NCBI GenBank assembly: GCA_016191985.1
Contig: JACPVB010000206.1
Coordinates: 1 to 19,541, forward strand
DNA: 19,541 nt
Reading direction: 5' to 3'
Source of the DNA: Chloroflexota bacterium
GTDB lineage: Bacteria > Chloroflexota > Anaerolineae > Anaerolineales > Villigracilaceae
Shown here in pieces: positions 7,066 to 15,530 of the stretch. Position 1 is the stretch's first letter; each line of letters opens with the position of its first letter. The notes under the pieces are model-generated. The model saw only the letters and a program-made list of their open reading frames with translations. It was not told the DNA's origin and made no database searches. The position numbers and the translations under genes were made by a program.

Positions 7066-7323
7066 TTAAGTTTCGGAAAGCGGGGGTGGGGTAGGGGGCG
7101 CCGACTCCATCCGGATTGCAAATGCGGGCGCCAGCGTTGCAAGCAGTTTGCGGTACTCATGCGCCGCCGACTCGAAATCGGCGCGGGAAAGCGCCTTGAA
7201 CTTGGCAATGCCTTCGTTGGGAAGGTTGTAGTTCGCCAGCGCTTTCACGGGGTCACGAAAGACTTCGTCTGCGTACGCGGAATCGCCCATCATGCGAGTC
7301 AGGATGGTTTCGAACAGGTGCAT
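7066..7323 (-). CDS. Small NHLP/Os1348-like peptide (putative RiPP precursor)
   Basis: An 85-residue product starting MHLFETILTRMMGD. I chose ATG at 7323 over the upstream in-frame ATG because a perfect AAAGGAGG (7330-7337) sits six bases before it. The pattern D..Y...VFRDPVKALANYNL, then a helical segment KALSRADFESAAHEYRKLL, matches the layout of the NHLP-clan (Os1348-type) small proteins, where F...L..DP..AL.(E/Y).L is followed by an L..L....F motif. The C-terminus is Pro-rich (SAPPTPPPLSET) and has no Cys, so a lanthipeptide-type core is unlikely. It follows the SARP regulator by 62 bases on the same strand. No maturation enzyme is in the window, so the RiPP role is family-based inference; a regulator-associated small protein is the alternative. 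Confidence 0.6.
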   Translation of the reverse strand: MHLFETILTRMMGDSAYADEVFRDPVKALANYNLPNEGIAKFKALSRADFESAAHEYRKLLATLAPAFAIRMESAPPTPPPLSET

Positions 7324-7385
7324 ATTAGGCCTCCTTTCCATATGAATGAATGCCCCCAGTTTATTCAAACAGTGTTACAAAAACG

Positions 7386-10300
7386 CTACAAGGAAGGAAA
7401 GACCAGGCCGATGGATTCTTCGAGAGTGATGGTTTGGGCGCGTTGTGCGGCTGATTCAAAATCCGCTTCGCCCATGGACCTGCGGACTGATTCCAACTCT
7501 GTTTCAGCGTGGATGCGGTCCGGGGGGAAGAGCACAGTGATCGGGTCGTTTGTGAGGCGCAGGGCAAAGAGGTAGAGAACTGCCGCAGTGTTCGAATCCC
7601 CCTGCGCAGATGAAAAATCCGCGAGTTTGATCAGATATACCGAACGGTAAATATCTTCGATATTCGAGATGGGTGAGGCGGCGCGTTGCAGCCATTCTGC
7701 TGCAGCTTGCAGATCCCCCTGCATTTGCGCAATCGAGGCGCGATAAGCGCGGCTGAAAGCCGTCCCCACATTGTTGATGCTGTCATATTGTTGAAAACAT
7801 TCATTGAATAATGCGATGGCGGAGTCCATTTCGCTACGCCAAAATGCGAGACTGCCGAGCGCCTCCAGCAAATAGGCCACGTTAGCGGCGCGGTTCATGG
7901 GGCGGTAGAGCGTCAGCGAAGCCTCATAATTTTCGCGTGCCAGCGCCAGATCGTTCTGCGAATATGCAATATCGCCAAGCACCAGCTTGTTCCATGCGGA
8001 CATGCTGGTATCGCCCTGCGCTTCCGAGATTGCAGAAGATTCCTGAATATATTCATAAGCTCTGGGGAAATCCTTTTGTGCAAGAGCCACCCGCCCCAAA
8101 GAAGACAAGACATTGACATGGATGAACGACTCCTTCGGGTGTTCTCGATAATACGCCAATGCCTGTTGCAGAGGAGGCAGGGCGGCTTCGAGATCGCCGG
8201 AATAACAGAAAATATCCCCTTGCGCAAAACGCGCGTAGGCGAGGTCTTTTTTATTTTTCAAGGCCGTGAAGATCCCGATGGCTTCTTCCATCAGCGGATG
8301 GGCTTTCCCGATTTCACTTGTGTTTCGCAGAGCGCGCGCATAACCTGTGAGTGCGTAGGCACGTTCGTGGGTGCGGACTTGGGCGTGCGGATGATAAATG
8401 AGTCTTTTCAGCCAGTCTTGTCCTTCCTGGCCGAATCCGCGGGTGACCCAAAAGCGATACATGGCCGCCCCAAGCGCCATGCCTTGATTCATGTCGCCCG
8501 CGTGCATGACCCAGTTCAAGGCGGCGCGCACATTATCCAACTCAGCTTTGAGCCGTTCCCCCCACTCAACCATATCTGCCTTGCCTTGCAAGTGTGAGTC
8601 GGCTTCGCGCGCGAACGCAATCATATAATTCAGATGGCGGGCATGGATAACCGCGAGTTCCTTTGATTCCTCCAATCGCTCTACTGCATATTCGCGCAAT
8701 GTTTCGAGCATTGAATAACGCGAGGTTTCACCCGTGTAGGAGACCTGAATTAAGGAACGACGCCGCAGTGCATTGAGCAGCCCCAGCACGATATCAGCAG
8801 GGTTGATCGGCAACGCGGAAGTTGACCCGCCCTCATTAAAATTCTTTTGGATGTTCTCCGCTTCATACCCGCCGCCGACCACCACTGCCGCATCGAACGT
8901 CCAGCCGCCGGTGAACACGCCCAGCCTGCGGAAGAAGATCTGTTCAGTGTTGGTGAGCAGGTTGTAGCTCCAATCAATAAGCGCGTGCAGGGTCTTCTGA
9001 CGCGGCACTCTCGACATATCCGAGATATGCAAGATCTCGAAACGCTGGTCGAGCCTGTGCGAGACCTCCTCCACCGGCAGGGACCGCAGCAATGCCGCCG
9101 CCAGTTCGATTGCCAGCGGGATGCCGTCCAATTTTCGGCAGATGTTGACGACTTGAGGCGCGTTCGCTTCGGTCAATTGGAAACTGGTGTTGGCGCTTTG
9201 GCCGCGTTCGAGGAAGAGGCGCACCGATTCGTTTTTTTTCAACACTTTGATATTCAAACCCGCTTCGGGCAACGGGAAAGTTGGCACTTGCCAACCGGCC
9301 TCTCCCTCCACCCCAAGCGGTTCCCGGCTGGTGGCAAGCACGGTCAACTGCGGACAGTATGTCAGCAAATACTCTACGCTTTGCGCACAGGCAGAGAGAA
9401 GATGTTCGCAGTTATCCAGCACGATCAACAGATGCTGGTCGCCGATCCGTTCGGCGGTTAAGTTCAATAAACTTTGATTCGCCTTTTCCTTCACGCCCAG
9501 GGCCTTGGCAATGGATTGCGTGACGAGATCAGGTTCGGTCAGTGGGGAAAGGTCCACCCACCATACGCCGCCCATATATTGATGCGCGATCTCGTCCGCG
9601 GCTTGAATGGAAAGACGTGTCTTTCCGCTTCCGCCAGCGCCGAGTAATGTCACCAGGCGCGCCTGCGTGAGCAAAGTCTCCACCTCGCTCAATTCATCTT
9701 CGCGGCCGATGAAACTGGTAAGCGGACGCGGAAGGTTGGTCAGTTTTGATGCAGTGGATGAGTCGCTTTGCTGGATGTTTTTATACAGCGCCAGGGTCTC
9801 GCGTGAGAATTCGATGTCTCCTTGATCTTGCAGTTCTTTGAAGCGCCTTGTGGCGCGTTCCTTATCTCCCTTTGCCGCGAGGCTAAAGAGCACGTGTTGA
9901 ACAGCTTTTTCATTGTATGGGTCGAGCGTGAGTAATCGTTCGGCATGGTCAAGGGCACGGGAATAATCGCCCTGTGCGCGATACCGTTCGGTCAATGTGC
10001 CGAGGGCGGCGAGCATCATGCGGCGATAATTTTCACGGTAGTGTGCAATCCACTCATCGTACATCCCTTCAAGCAGGTCTCCGCGGTACAGTTCCAATGC
10101 AGAGGCAAGTGCGGGAATGGAGGAAGTTTCCGGCGTGCCGAGTAATTGGGAAAATGTCAGGGCGTCCACTTCCATTTCCTGGGCAGGATTCAGGCTCAAG
10201 GTGTCGCGTGAAGCGGTAAGAATCTCATCCCCCAATACTTTGCGGATGTCGGTCAACGTTACGCGCAGGGAACGGCGTGCATCGTCATCCAATGAATCAC

Positions 10301-10460
10301 CCCATAGCAAGCTTGCGATCTTTTCGCGTGATTGCGGCCCCGGATGTAATAATAGATAAGCAAGCAACGCTTCAGCCTTGCGCCGCTGAAGTGCCGTCGG
10401 CTTTCCGTTGATTTCGATTTGGATTGCGCCGAAGAGTCGAACGCGGATTTTTTGTTTCAT
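7386..10460 (-). CDS. SARP/AfsR-like regulator (wHTH-BTAD-NB-ARC-TPR)
   Basis: A 1024-residue cytoplasmic transcriptional regulator of the AfsR/SARP type. Residues 1-92 form the OmpR-like winged-helix domain (R..KA..LLAYLLLHPG, then SLLWGD and ARRSLRVTLTDIRKVLG). Residues 98-235 are the bacterial transcriptional activation domain (ALELYRGDLLEGMYDEWI). An NB-ARC-type STAND ATPase follows: FIGRE at 250-254, Walker A GAGGSGKT at 274-281, Walker B LLIVLDN at 344-350, ATSREPL near 385 and GIPLAIELAA near 455. From about 680 to the end are TPR repeats. Such proteins hold DNA binding in check until a ligand engages the TPR/NB-ARC part. The neighbouring NHLP-like ORFs read in the same direction and are the likely co-transcribed partners. 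No clear Shine-Dalgarno sequence precedes ATG at 10460. Confidence 0.9.
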   Translation of the reverse strand: MKQKIRVRLFGAIQIEINGKPTALQRRKAEALLAYLLLHPGPQSREKIASLLWGDSLDDDARRSLRVTLTDIRKVLGDEILTASRDTLSLNPAQEMEVDALTFSQLLGTPETSSIPALASALELYRGDLLEGMYDEWIAHYRENYRRMMLAALGTLTERYRAQGDYSRALDHAERLLTLDPYNEKAVQHVLFSLAAKGDKERATRRFKELQDQGDIEFSRETLALYKNIQQSDSSTASKLTNLPRPLTSFIGREDELSEVETLLTQARLVTLLGAGGSGKTRLSIQAADEIAHQYMGGVWWVDLSPLTEPDLVTQSIAKALGVKEKANQSLLNLTAERIGDQHLLIVLDNCEHLLSACAQSVEYLLTYCPQLTVLATSREPLGVEGEAGWQVPTFPLPEAGLNIKVLKKNESVRLFLERGQSANTSFQLTEANAPQVVNICRKLDGIPLAIELAAALLRSLPVEEVSHRLDQRFEILHISDMSRVPRQKTLHALIDWSYNLLTNTEQIFFRRLGVFTGGWTFDAAVVVGGGYEAENIQKNFNEGGSTSALPINPADIVLGLLNALRRRSLIQVSYTGETSRYSMLETLREYAVERLEESKELAVIHARHLNYMIAFAREADSHLQGKADMVEWGERLKAELDNVRAALNWVMHAGDMNQGMALGAAMYRFWVTRGFGQEGQDWLKRLIYHPHAQVRTHERAYALTGYARALRNTSEIGKAHPLMEEAIGIFTALKNKKDLAYARFAQGDIFCYSGDLEAALPPLQQALAYYREHPKESFIHVNVLSSLGRVALAQKDFPRAYEYIQESSAISEAQGDTSMSAWNKLVLGDIAYSQNDLALARENYEASLTLYRPMNRAANVAYLLEALGSLAFWRSEMDSAIALFNECFQQYDSINNVGTAFSRAYRASIAQMQGDLQAAAEWLQRAASPISNIEDIYRSVYLIKLADFSSAQGDSNTAAVLYLFALRLTNDPITVLFPPDRIHAETELESVRRSMGEADFESAAQRAQTITLEESIGLVFPSL

Positions 10461-10517
10461 GCGGAAGAAAGTTTATCACGGGAAAAATAATAAGACGAAG
10501 GAAATCAGAGGATTGGA

Positions 10518-10649
10518 GAATCGGTTGCGTTGTATTTTGCGTGCAGCCTGGACTCTTTGACGAATCACCCCTGATGATTCCCCTAAACGATCTCCGCTGA
10601 GTTTTTCATAGTCCACGCGTGGGACTTCGATCCAGCAGAGGTGGAGGAG
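10518..10649 (-). pseudogene. comM: ComM/YifB (Mg-chelatase-like ATPase) remnant
   Basis: Translating the - strand from 10631 gives IEVPRVDYEKLSGDRLGESS, then VIRQRVQAAR and IQRNRF, which is the conserved segment after the LLDRIDIH motif of ComM-family natural-competence helicases. Just upstream, in another frame, CTGCTGGATCG encodes LLDR. The joint GATC-GAAGTC is consistent with loss of 17 bases coding for the rest of LLDRIDIHI. The flanks on both sides lack ComM similarity, so only about 40 codons of a protein of about 500 survive, with a frameshift. It lies upstream of the SARP gene on the same strand and is not a functional gene. Confidence 0.7.
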
Positions 10650-10703
10650 TGTACACAAGCGGGTAAATTTTTTTAGGCCCAATGCGTGATGGAGGAATGT
10701 ACA
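10642..10703. repeat. Imperfect 14-bp direct repeat TGGAGGARTGTACA
   Basis: TGGAGGAGTGTACA (10642-10655) and TGGAGGAATGTACA (10690-10703) differ by one base and start 48 bases apart, about 180-240 bases upstream of the SARP start. They could be paired operator half-sites, but the first abuts the ComM remnant and duplication debris is equally possible. Confidence 0.45.
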
Positions 10704-11110
10704 TCAAAGCAATCAAGCCTGGCTGAGTTCGGCATTAAAAAAAATACACAGTGTCATATACATAGCTATCACACCTTTCATTTATAGTCATTCTTTAGTG
10801 TTTTCTAAGGAAACCTTATTAGACTTTTAACGGAAGCGGAGTGGCTTTGCCATATAATGAAAACCATAAGTGGGATATTGATTAGGAACTGTCAGCTTGG
10901 GACAAGAAAAATACAATTGAATAGTTGTTCTTGAGGTTGGCTCTCGATTGGATTGTGAACGTGCCTCGTTATCATTCATTATTTGACACGGTTTCGATTC
11001 CTTCGATAGCACCGTGTGGAGTTTTTACTTTAATCGGTCAGTGTGATTATTTATGCAACAGCAACTACCTACATACAGTTAAAGGTTATATAGATGGGAA
11101 GGTAAGCGTC
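10704..11110. other. Intergenic region, AT-rich, no gene seen
   Basis: This is the divergent spacer between the SARP/ComM-remnant side and the Lon-like gene. It is visibly more AT-rich than the flanking genes. Sigma-70-like pieces are TATAAT at 10853-10858, without a good -35, and TTGACA at 10983-10988 with only a poor -10 (GATAGC, 17 bases on). Either could drive the Lon-like gene. The reading frame of that gene is open back to 10925, but the residues encoded there show no family similarity. Confidence 0.4.
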
Positions 11111-13543
11111 ATGATAAAAAAATACAAAGAGTTACAGGTTGAAGACTTGCGCCGCGTGTGTGATCCGCGATTGTTTAATTTCAAGAGCACAGCGGATTTG
11201 CCCGCGTTAACAGAGATCATCGGGCAGGAACGCGCCGTTCGCGCCACTTCATTTGGCATCGATATCGAGAGTCCGGGCTATCACATATTTGCGCTCGGAC
11301 AGGCCGGCACAGGTAAAACCACCATGATCAAGGATTTGCTCGAACGCAAAAGCGCTGACCAGCCAGTTCCTGATGATTGGTGCTATGTGAACAACTTTGA
11401 TAATAACGACAGGCCGCTTGTGTTGCGCCTGCCTGCCGGAAAGGGTGGCAAGCTTCAGGCCGACATGGACCGCCTGGTCGAAGACCTGGGCAATCAAATC
11501 CCCAGCGCGTTTGCGACCAAGGATTATGACGAGGAAAGGGAGAAGATCTCGGCGAAAATTCAGAAAAAGCGTCAGGCTCTTATTGAAGAACTCGAAAAAG
11601 GAACCGCTTCGAAAAATTTTGCCCTGTTACAAACCCCGCGCGGGATTGTTCTGGCGCCCATCATTGACGGCAATGTGCTACATCCGGATCAATTCAATGG
11701 GCTCAGTGAAGGAGAGCGGGCTGATATCGAAAAGCGCCAAAATGAACTTCAGGAAGAAATGCGGGATACCCTCCGCCAACTTCAAGAGATTCAGGAAGAG
11801 GCGAAGGAAGAGATTCACCAATTGGATCAGGAAGTTGTCGCCTATGCGGTAGAGCATCTGATCAACCGCGTCCTGCGAAAATACACCGATCATGGGCCTG
11901 TAGTCAAATTCCTCCAAAATGTGCGAACCGACATCTTGAAGAATGTGGAGGTTTATAAACAAGCCAGGGAAATGGAAGAAGCTCAACAACAACTTCCGTT
12001 TTTGGCGCTGCAAAATGGAGGCAAGCCCGATTTTGAGCGCTATCGCGTGAACCTGCTCGTGGACAACTCCGAAACAAAAGGAGCCCCCGTTATCTTTGAA
12101 AGCAACCCAACGTATCTCAATCTGCTGGGACGCGTCGAATATCAAGCCCGTTTGGGCGCGCTGGTCACCAACTTTCAAATGATTAAGGGTGGAGCCTTGC
12201 ACCGCGCCAATGGGGGGTACCTTATGGTGAACGCGCGCGACATACTGACCAAACCCATGGCTTGGGAGGGAATGAAGCGGGCGCTCAAGGATCAGGAGAT
12301 ACGCATCGAATCCATATACGAAAGCCTGGGCGCCATTTCGACGCGCAGCCTTGATCCGGAACCGATCCCGTTGAGCGTCAAAGTTGTTATCACCGGAGAC
12401 CCGATGATCTATTACCTGCTTTACAACCTTGACGAAGATTTGCGTGAACTGTTCAAGGTCAAAGCCGACTTTTCGGTTCAGATGGACTGGACCGAGGATG
12501 CGCTTCAGCAATACGCCCGCTTCATCGGAACCGTTTGCAGGAAGGAAAATCTACTGGCATTTGCGTCCTCGGGCGTTGCCAAGATCATCGAACAGAGTGC
12601 CCGTATGGTCAGCCATCAGAATAAACTGGCGACCAAATTCAGAGATGTGATGGACCTCATTCATCAGTCAAGTTATTGGGCGGGCAAGAACGGGAACAAG
12701 TTCGTGCAGGGCAGCGACGTCAAGCAGGCAGTAGATGAACAAATCTATCGCTCGAATCAATTGGAAGAGCGTCTGCGGGAGATAATCGAGGAGGGCACGA
12801 TCCTGATCGATACAGAAGGGGAGGCGGTCGGTCAGGTCAATGGCATCTCTGTTTTGTTGATGGGAGATTACAGCTTCGGTAAGCCCTCCCGCATCACAGC
12901 CCGGACGGGTGTCGGCAAAGCCGGTGTGATCAACATCGAGCGTGAGATCGAATTGGGCGGACCCATCCACAATAAAGGGGTCATGATTCTGACTGGCTAT
13001 TTAAACGGAAAGTTTGCACAAGAAACGCCGTTGGCATTTTCTGCCAGTATTACCTTTGAACAATCTTATGAAGAGGTTGAGGGTGACAGCGCTTCCTCTG
13101 CTGAACTTTATGCGCTTCTGTCCAGCATGTCTGGATATCCCATTCGGCAGAATCTGGCTGTCACTGGCTCGGTTAACCAGCATGGACAGGTCCAGGCGAT
13201 TGGCGGGGTAAACGAAAAGATCGAAGGATTTTTCGACGTATGCAGGATGAAGGGTCTCAGCGGCGATCAGGGCGTTCTCATCCCCCAAAGCAATGTCAAA
13301 AATCTCATGTTGCGTGAAGACGTGGTGGATGCGGTCAAAGCCGGCCAGTTTCACGTTTACCCCGTCTCGACCATTGACGAAGGGATCGAGTTATTGACCG
13401 GCATCGAAGCCGGTGAACAAAGCGAAAGGGGCGAATACCCGGAGCATACCCTTAACCATGCAATTCAAACCGGGTTCAAAACTCTGGCAGAAAAAGTTCA
13501 GGCATTTTCCGGGAATGGAAAGATACGCGAAGGGATGTTTTGA
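11111..13543 (+). CDS. Lon-like ATP-dependent protease (AAA_32/Lon_C, LonB/LonC group)
   Basis: Soluble AAA+ serine protease of the Lon-like family with an AAA_32 ATPase and a C-terminal S16 protease domain, 810 residues. I chose ATG at 11111 (GGGAAGG at 11096-11102) because MIKKYKELQ.EDLR.VCDP is the family's usual start; the 62 in-frame residues upstream match nothing. IIGQERAVRA (36-45) and Walker A GQAGTGKT (63-70) open the ATPase. A long helical insertion with strong coiled coil follows (about 138-165 and 199-240), then HRANGGYLMVNARD (364-377) and VITGDP. The protease domain has the dyad S660 (EGDSASSAE) and K703 (GGVNEKIEGF), spaced 43 residues apart as in bona fide Lon. There is no membrane segment, unlike archaeal LonB. 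Probable role: removal of misfolded or regulatory proteins. Confidence 0.92.
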   Translation: MIKKYKELQVEDLRRVCDPRLFNFKSTADLPALTEIIGQERAVRATSFGIDIESPGYHIFALGQAGTGKTTMIKDLLERKSADQPVPDDWCYVNNFDNNDRPLVLRLPAGKGGKLQADMDRLVEDLGNQIPSAFATKDYDEEREKISAKIQKKRQALIEELEKGTASKNFALLQTPRGIVLAPIIDGNVLHPDQFNGLSEGERADIEKRQNELQEEMRDTLRQLQEIQEEAKEEIHQLDQEVVAYAVEHLINRVLRKYTDHGPVVKFLQNVRTDILKNVEVYKQAREMEEAQQQLPFLALQNGGKPDFERYRVNLLVDNSETKGAPVIFESNPTYLNLLGRVEYQARLGALVTNFQMIKGGALHRANGGYLMVNARDILTKPMAWEGMKRALKDQEIRIESIYESLGAISTRSLDPEPIPLSVKVVITGDPMIYYLLYNLDEDLRELFKVKADFSVQMDWTEDALQQYARFIGTVCRKENLLAFASSGVAKIIEQSARMVSHQNKLATKFRDVMDLIHQSSYWAGKNGNKFVQGSDVKQAVDEQIYRSNQLEERLREIIEEGTILIDTEGEAVGQVNGISVLLMGDYSFGKPSRITARTGVGKAGVINIEREIELGGPIHNKGVMILTGYLNGKFAQETPLAFSASITFEQSYEEVEGDSASSAELYALLSSMSGYPIRQNLAVTGSVNQHGQVQAIGGVNEKIEGFFDVCRMKGLSGDQGVLIPQSNVKNLMLREDVVDAVKAGQFHVYPVSTIDEGIELLTGIEAGEQSERGEYPEHTLNHAIQTGFKTLAEKVQAFSGNGKIREGMF

Positions 13544-13609
13544 ACGCAATACCCGGAACGAATATGTACGCGGGTTTCAAGCCCGGCTAAGAATGAAAGG
13601 AGCAAATCC

Positions 13610-14719
13610 ATGACTCAGACAAAGTTACATACACTGACGGATGTGAGGCAATCGGTGTGGCTGGATTACATTGACCGCCTTCTGGTCACCTCTGGCGGGC
13701 TGGCGAACTATGTGCATCGTGGGTTGCGAGGCGTTACTTCCAATCCCACTATATTTCAAAAAGCCATCACCGAGAGCGAAGAATATGATACTCGCATCAG
13801 AGAATTGGCTTCTGAAGGGAAATCGGCGGAGGAAATCTATGAACATTTACTCATCGAAGACGCCCAAATGGCAGCAGACATCCTGCGCCCGGTCTTCGAC
13901 GAGACCGAAGGCAAAGACGGCTATTTCAGCCTGGAAGTAAACCCGCATCTTGCCCACGATAAAAAGAGAACCATCAACGAAGCGGTTTGGTTTTTTGGGA
14001 TGGTAGACCGTCCCAACGTCATGATAAAAGTCCCGGCTACGCCCGAAGGCATACAGGCATTTCGGGAATTAACGGAGGAAGGCATCAACATCAATGTAAC
14101 GTTGATTTTCTCCACCGAACAATATGATCAGGTGGCGGAGGCTTACATTTCCGCGTTGGAAAATCGAGTGGCGAAGGTCTACGACATTCGTCCGATTGCT
14201 TCCGTCGCCTCGATCTTCGTCAGCAGGTTGGATACCAAAATAGATAATATGCTGAATGCCTATAAAACGCCAAAAGCGGAAGCTCTCAAAGGTGAAATCG
14301 CCATTGCAAATGCAAAGGTAGCTTACCAGCACTTTAAGACTGCTTTTCAGAGTGAACGCTGGAAGCACCTCGATCATAAAGGTGGGAATATACAACGCGT
14401 GCTTTTCGGCAGTACAGGCACCAAAAACCAGGATTACCCAGATGTGAAATATATGGAAGGGCTGATCGCACCGAACACGGTAATCACCACCCCGCCCAAA
14501 ACACTGGAAATGTTCCTGGATCATGGCACGATTGCATTGACGCTTGAAGAAACCCCGGAAAAGGCCGTCGAGCAGTTGAAAGACCTGGCAGAGTTGGGCA
14601 TCCATCTTGGCGATGTGACAGAGCAATTATTGGGTGAAGGGGTGAAGGCATTCGCAGAATCATACGACTTGTTGATTACTGCGATCTCTGAGAAGAAAAT
14701 GGAATTGATCCATGCCTGA
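13610..14719 (+). CDS. tal: Transaldolase
   Basis: Cytoplasmic pentose-phosphate enzyme that transfers a dihydroxyacetone unit between sugar phosphates. At 369 residues it belongs to the long bacterial type that elsewhere may be fused to glucose-6-phosphate isomerase; here it stands alone. The signatures are SVWLDYIDR, GVTSNPTIFQKAI, VNPHLAHD near 105-115, and the Schiff-base lysine K140 in NVMIKVPATPEG, followed by GININVTLIFS. RPIASVASIFVSRLD and the late STGTKN.DYPDVKY motif are also present. AAAGGAG (13596-13602) lies seven bases before ATG. It starts 66 bases after the Lon-like gene, and the OsmC-type gene follows by 41 bases, so the three may be co-transcribed. Confidence 0.96.
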   Translation: MTQTKLHTLTDVRQSVWLDYIDRLLVTSGGLANYVHRGLRGVTSNPTIFQKAITESEEYDTRIRELASEGKSAEEIYEHLLIEDAQMAADILRPVFDETEGKDGYFSLEVNPHLAHDKKRTINEAVWFFGMVDRPNVMIKVPATPEGIQAFRELTEEGININVTLIFSTEQYDQVAEAYISALENRVAKVYDIRPIASVASIFVSRLDTKIDNMLNAYKTPKAEALKGEIAIANAKVAYQHFKTAFQSERWKHLDHKGGNIQRVLFGSTGTKNQDYPDVKYMEGLIAPNTVITTPPKTLEMFLDHGTIALTLEETPEKAVEQLKDLAELGIHLGDVTEQLLGEGVKAFAESYDLLITAISEKKMELIHA

Positions 14720-14760
14720 TTATTTCAGGAAAAAGTCTGGAAGAAAGAAAGGATAACGAA

Positions 14761-15198
14761 ATGACAACCATTAATCGAAAAGCAGGCGCGCTTTGGTCCG
14801 GCGATTCAAGGAGCGGGCTTGGCACAATCAGCACGGAAAGCCAGTCTCTGGCGCAATTACCCTACAACTATCAAACCCGTTTTGGCGAACAAGCGGGCAC
14901 GAACCCGGAAGAATTAATTGCGGCAGCTCATGCGGCCTGTTTTAGCATGGCGCTTGCAAGCACGCTAAAGAAAAACGGTTTTGACCCCAAGCACACCGAT
15001 ACGAATGCAACCTGTACCGTGGTATCCAAAAATGGAGGCTATGAGATAACCCGCATGCAACTGCATGTGCGCGCCGACGTGCCGAATCTGAACAATGCCA
15101 CCTTCCAAAAACTTGTCAAGGAGGCTGATGAGGGCTGCCCTGTTTCCAACTTGTTGCGAAACCAGCTTGACATAAAGATTGACGCCATGCTTATATAA
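14761..15198 (+). CDS. osmC: OsmC-type peroxiredoxin
   Basis: A small cytoplasmic thiol peroxidase that reduces organic hydroperoxides, 145 residues, full length for the family. The peroxidatic cysteine is C60 in AAAHAACFSMAL and the resolving cysteine is C126 in DEGCPVSNLL, at nearly the same positions as in E. coli OsmC (59 and 125). NPEELIAAAHAACF and the end LDIKIDA are typical OsmC features, which makes OsmC more likely than Ohr. AAAGGA (14748-14753) is seven bases before ATG. Its position behind a Lon-like protease and transaldolase (an NADPH-pathway enzyme) fits a stress-response unit. Confidence 0.93.
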   Translation: MTTINRKAGALWSGDSRSGLGTISTESQSLAQLPYNYQTRFGEQAGTNPEELIAAAHAACFSMALASTLKKNGFDPKHTDTNATCTVVSKNGGYEITRMQLHVRADVPNLNNATFQKLVKEADEGCPVSNLLRNQLDIKIDAMLI

Positions 15199-15213
15199 AC
15201 ATGGACTAATCGT

Positions 15214-15468
15214 ATGAGTCTTAACGTTTCGCAAAAACTAATTAAGAGTCATCTGGTGGAAGGAGAGATGACTCCAGAAAACGAGATAGGCATTCTCATA
15301 GATCAGACCTTAACCCAGGATGCCACCGGAACTTTGGTGATGCTCGAACTGGATTCCAAGGAATTGACGTTCACCGTGCGGCATACGCTGACCCCGCGCC
15401 TGGTCGAGATCCTTTTTGCCGGTGGGTTGACCAACAGAATCCGCCATCAGAGTCTTGTCACCGCTTGA
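15214..15468 (+). pseudogene. Internally deleted aconitase (N- and C-terminal ends joined)
   Basis: An 84-codon open frame. Residues 1-48 (MSLNVSQKLIKSHLVEGEM, then EIGILIDQTLTQDATGT and LELDS) match the N-terminus of bacterial aconitate hydratase of the MG.N...KI...HLVEGE type. Residues 49-80 (KELTFTVRHTLTPRLVEILFAGGLTN) resemble the extreme C-terminus, where the enzyme ends in a L...E...LAGGL.N motif. The roughly 560 intervening residues, including all Fe-S cysteines, are gone, yet the joint is in frame. No Shine-Dalgarno sequence is evident before ATG 15214, which is 15 bases after the OsmC stop. It is a dead enzyme; whether a peptide is still made is unknown. Confidence 0.75.
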
Positions 15469-15530
15469 AGCGTTATCAGCGTTCGTACATTATTTTATAA
15501 ATACGAAATTCACCCATAGGAAACTTTATC

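Noticed and set aside
7324..7368. Upstream start for the first NHLP-like ORF, adding 15 residues
   Set aside because: The perfect AAAGGAGG at 7330-7337 directs initiation at 7323, and the added residues do not fit the family.
6922..7575. A 217-codon + strand frame across the NHLP-like genes and the end of the SARP gene
   Set aside because: It crosses three - strand genes with strong ribosome sites or domains, lacks its own ribosome site, and its product resembles no family.
10925..11110. N-terminal extension of the Lon-like protease by 62 residues
   Set aside because: The extension lies in AT-rich intergenic-looking DNA without family similarity, and a good ribosome site precedes ATG 11111 where the family normally begins.
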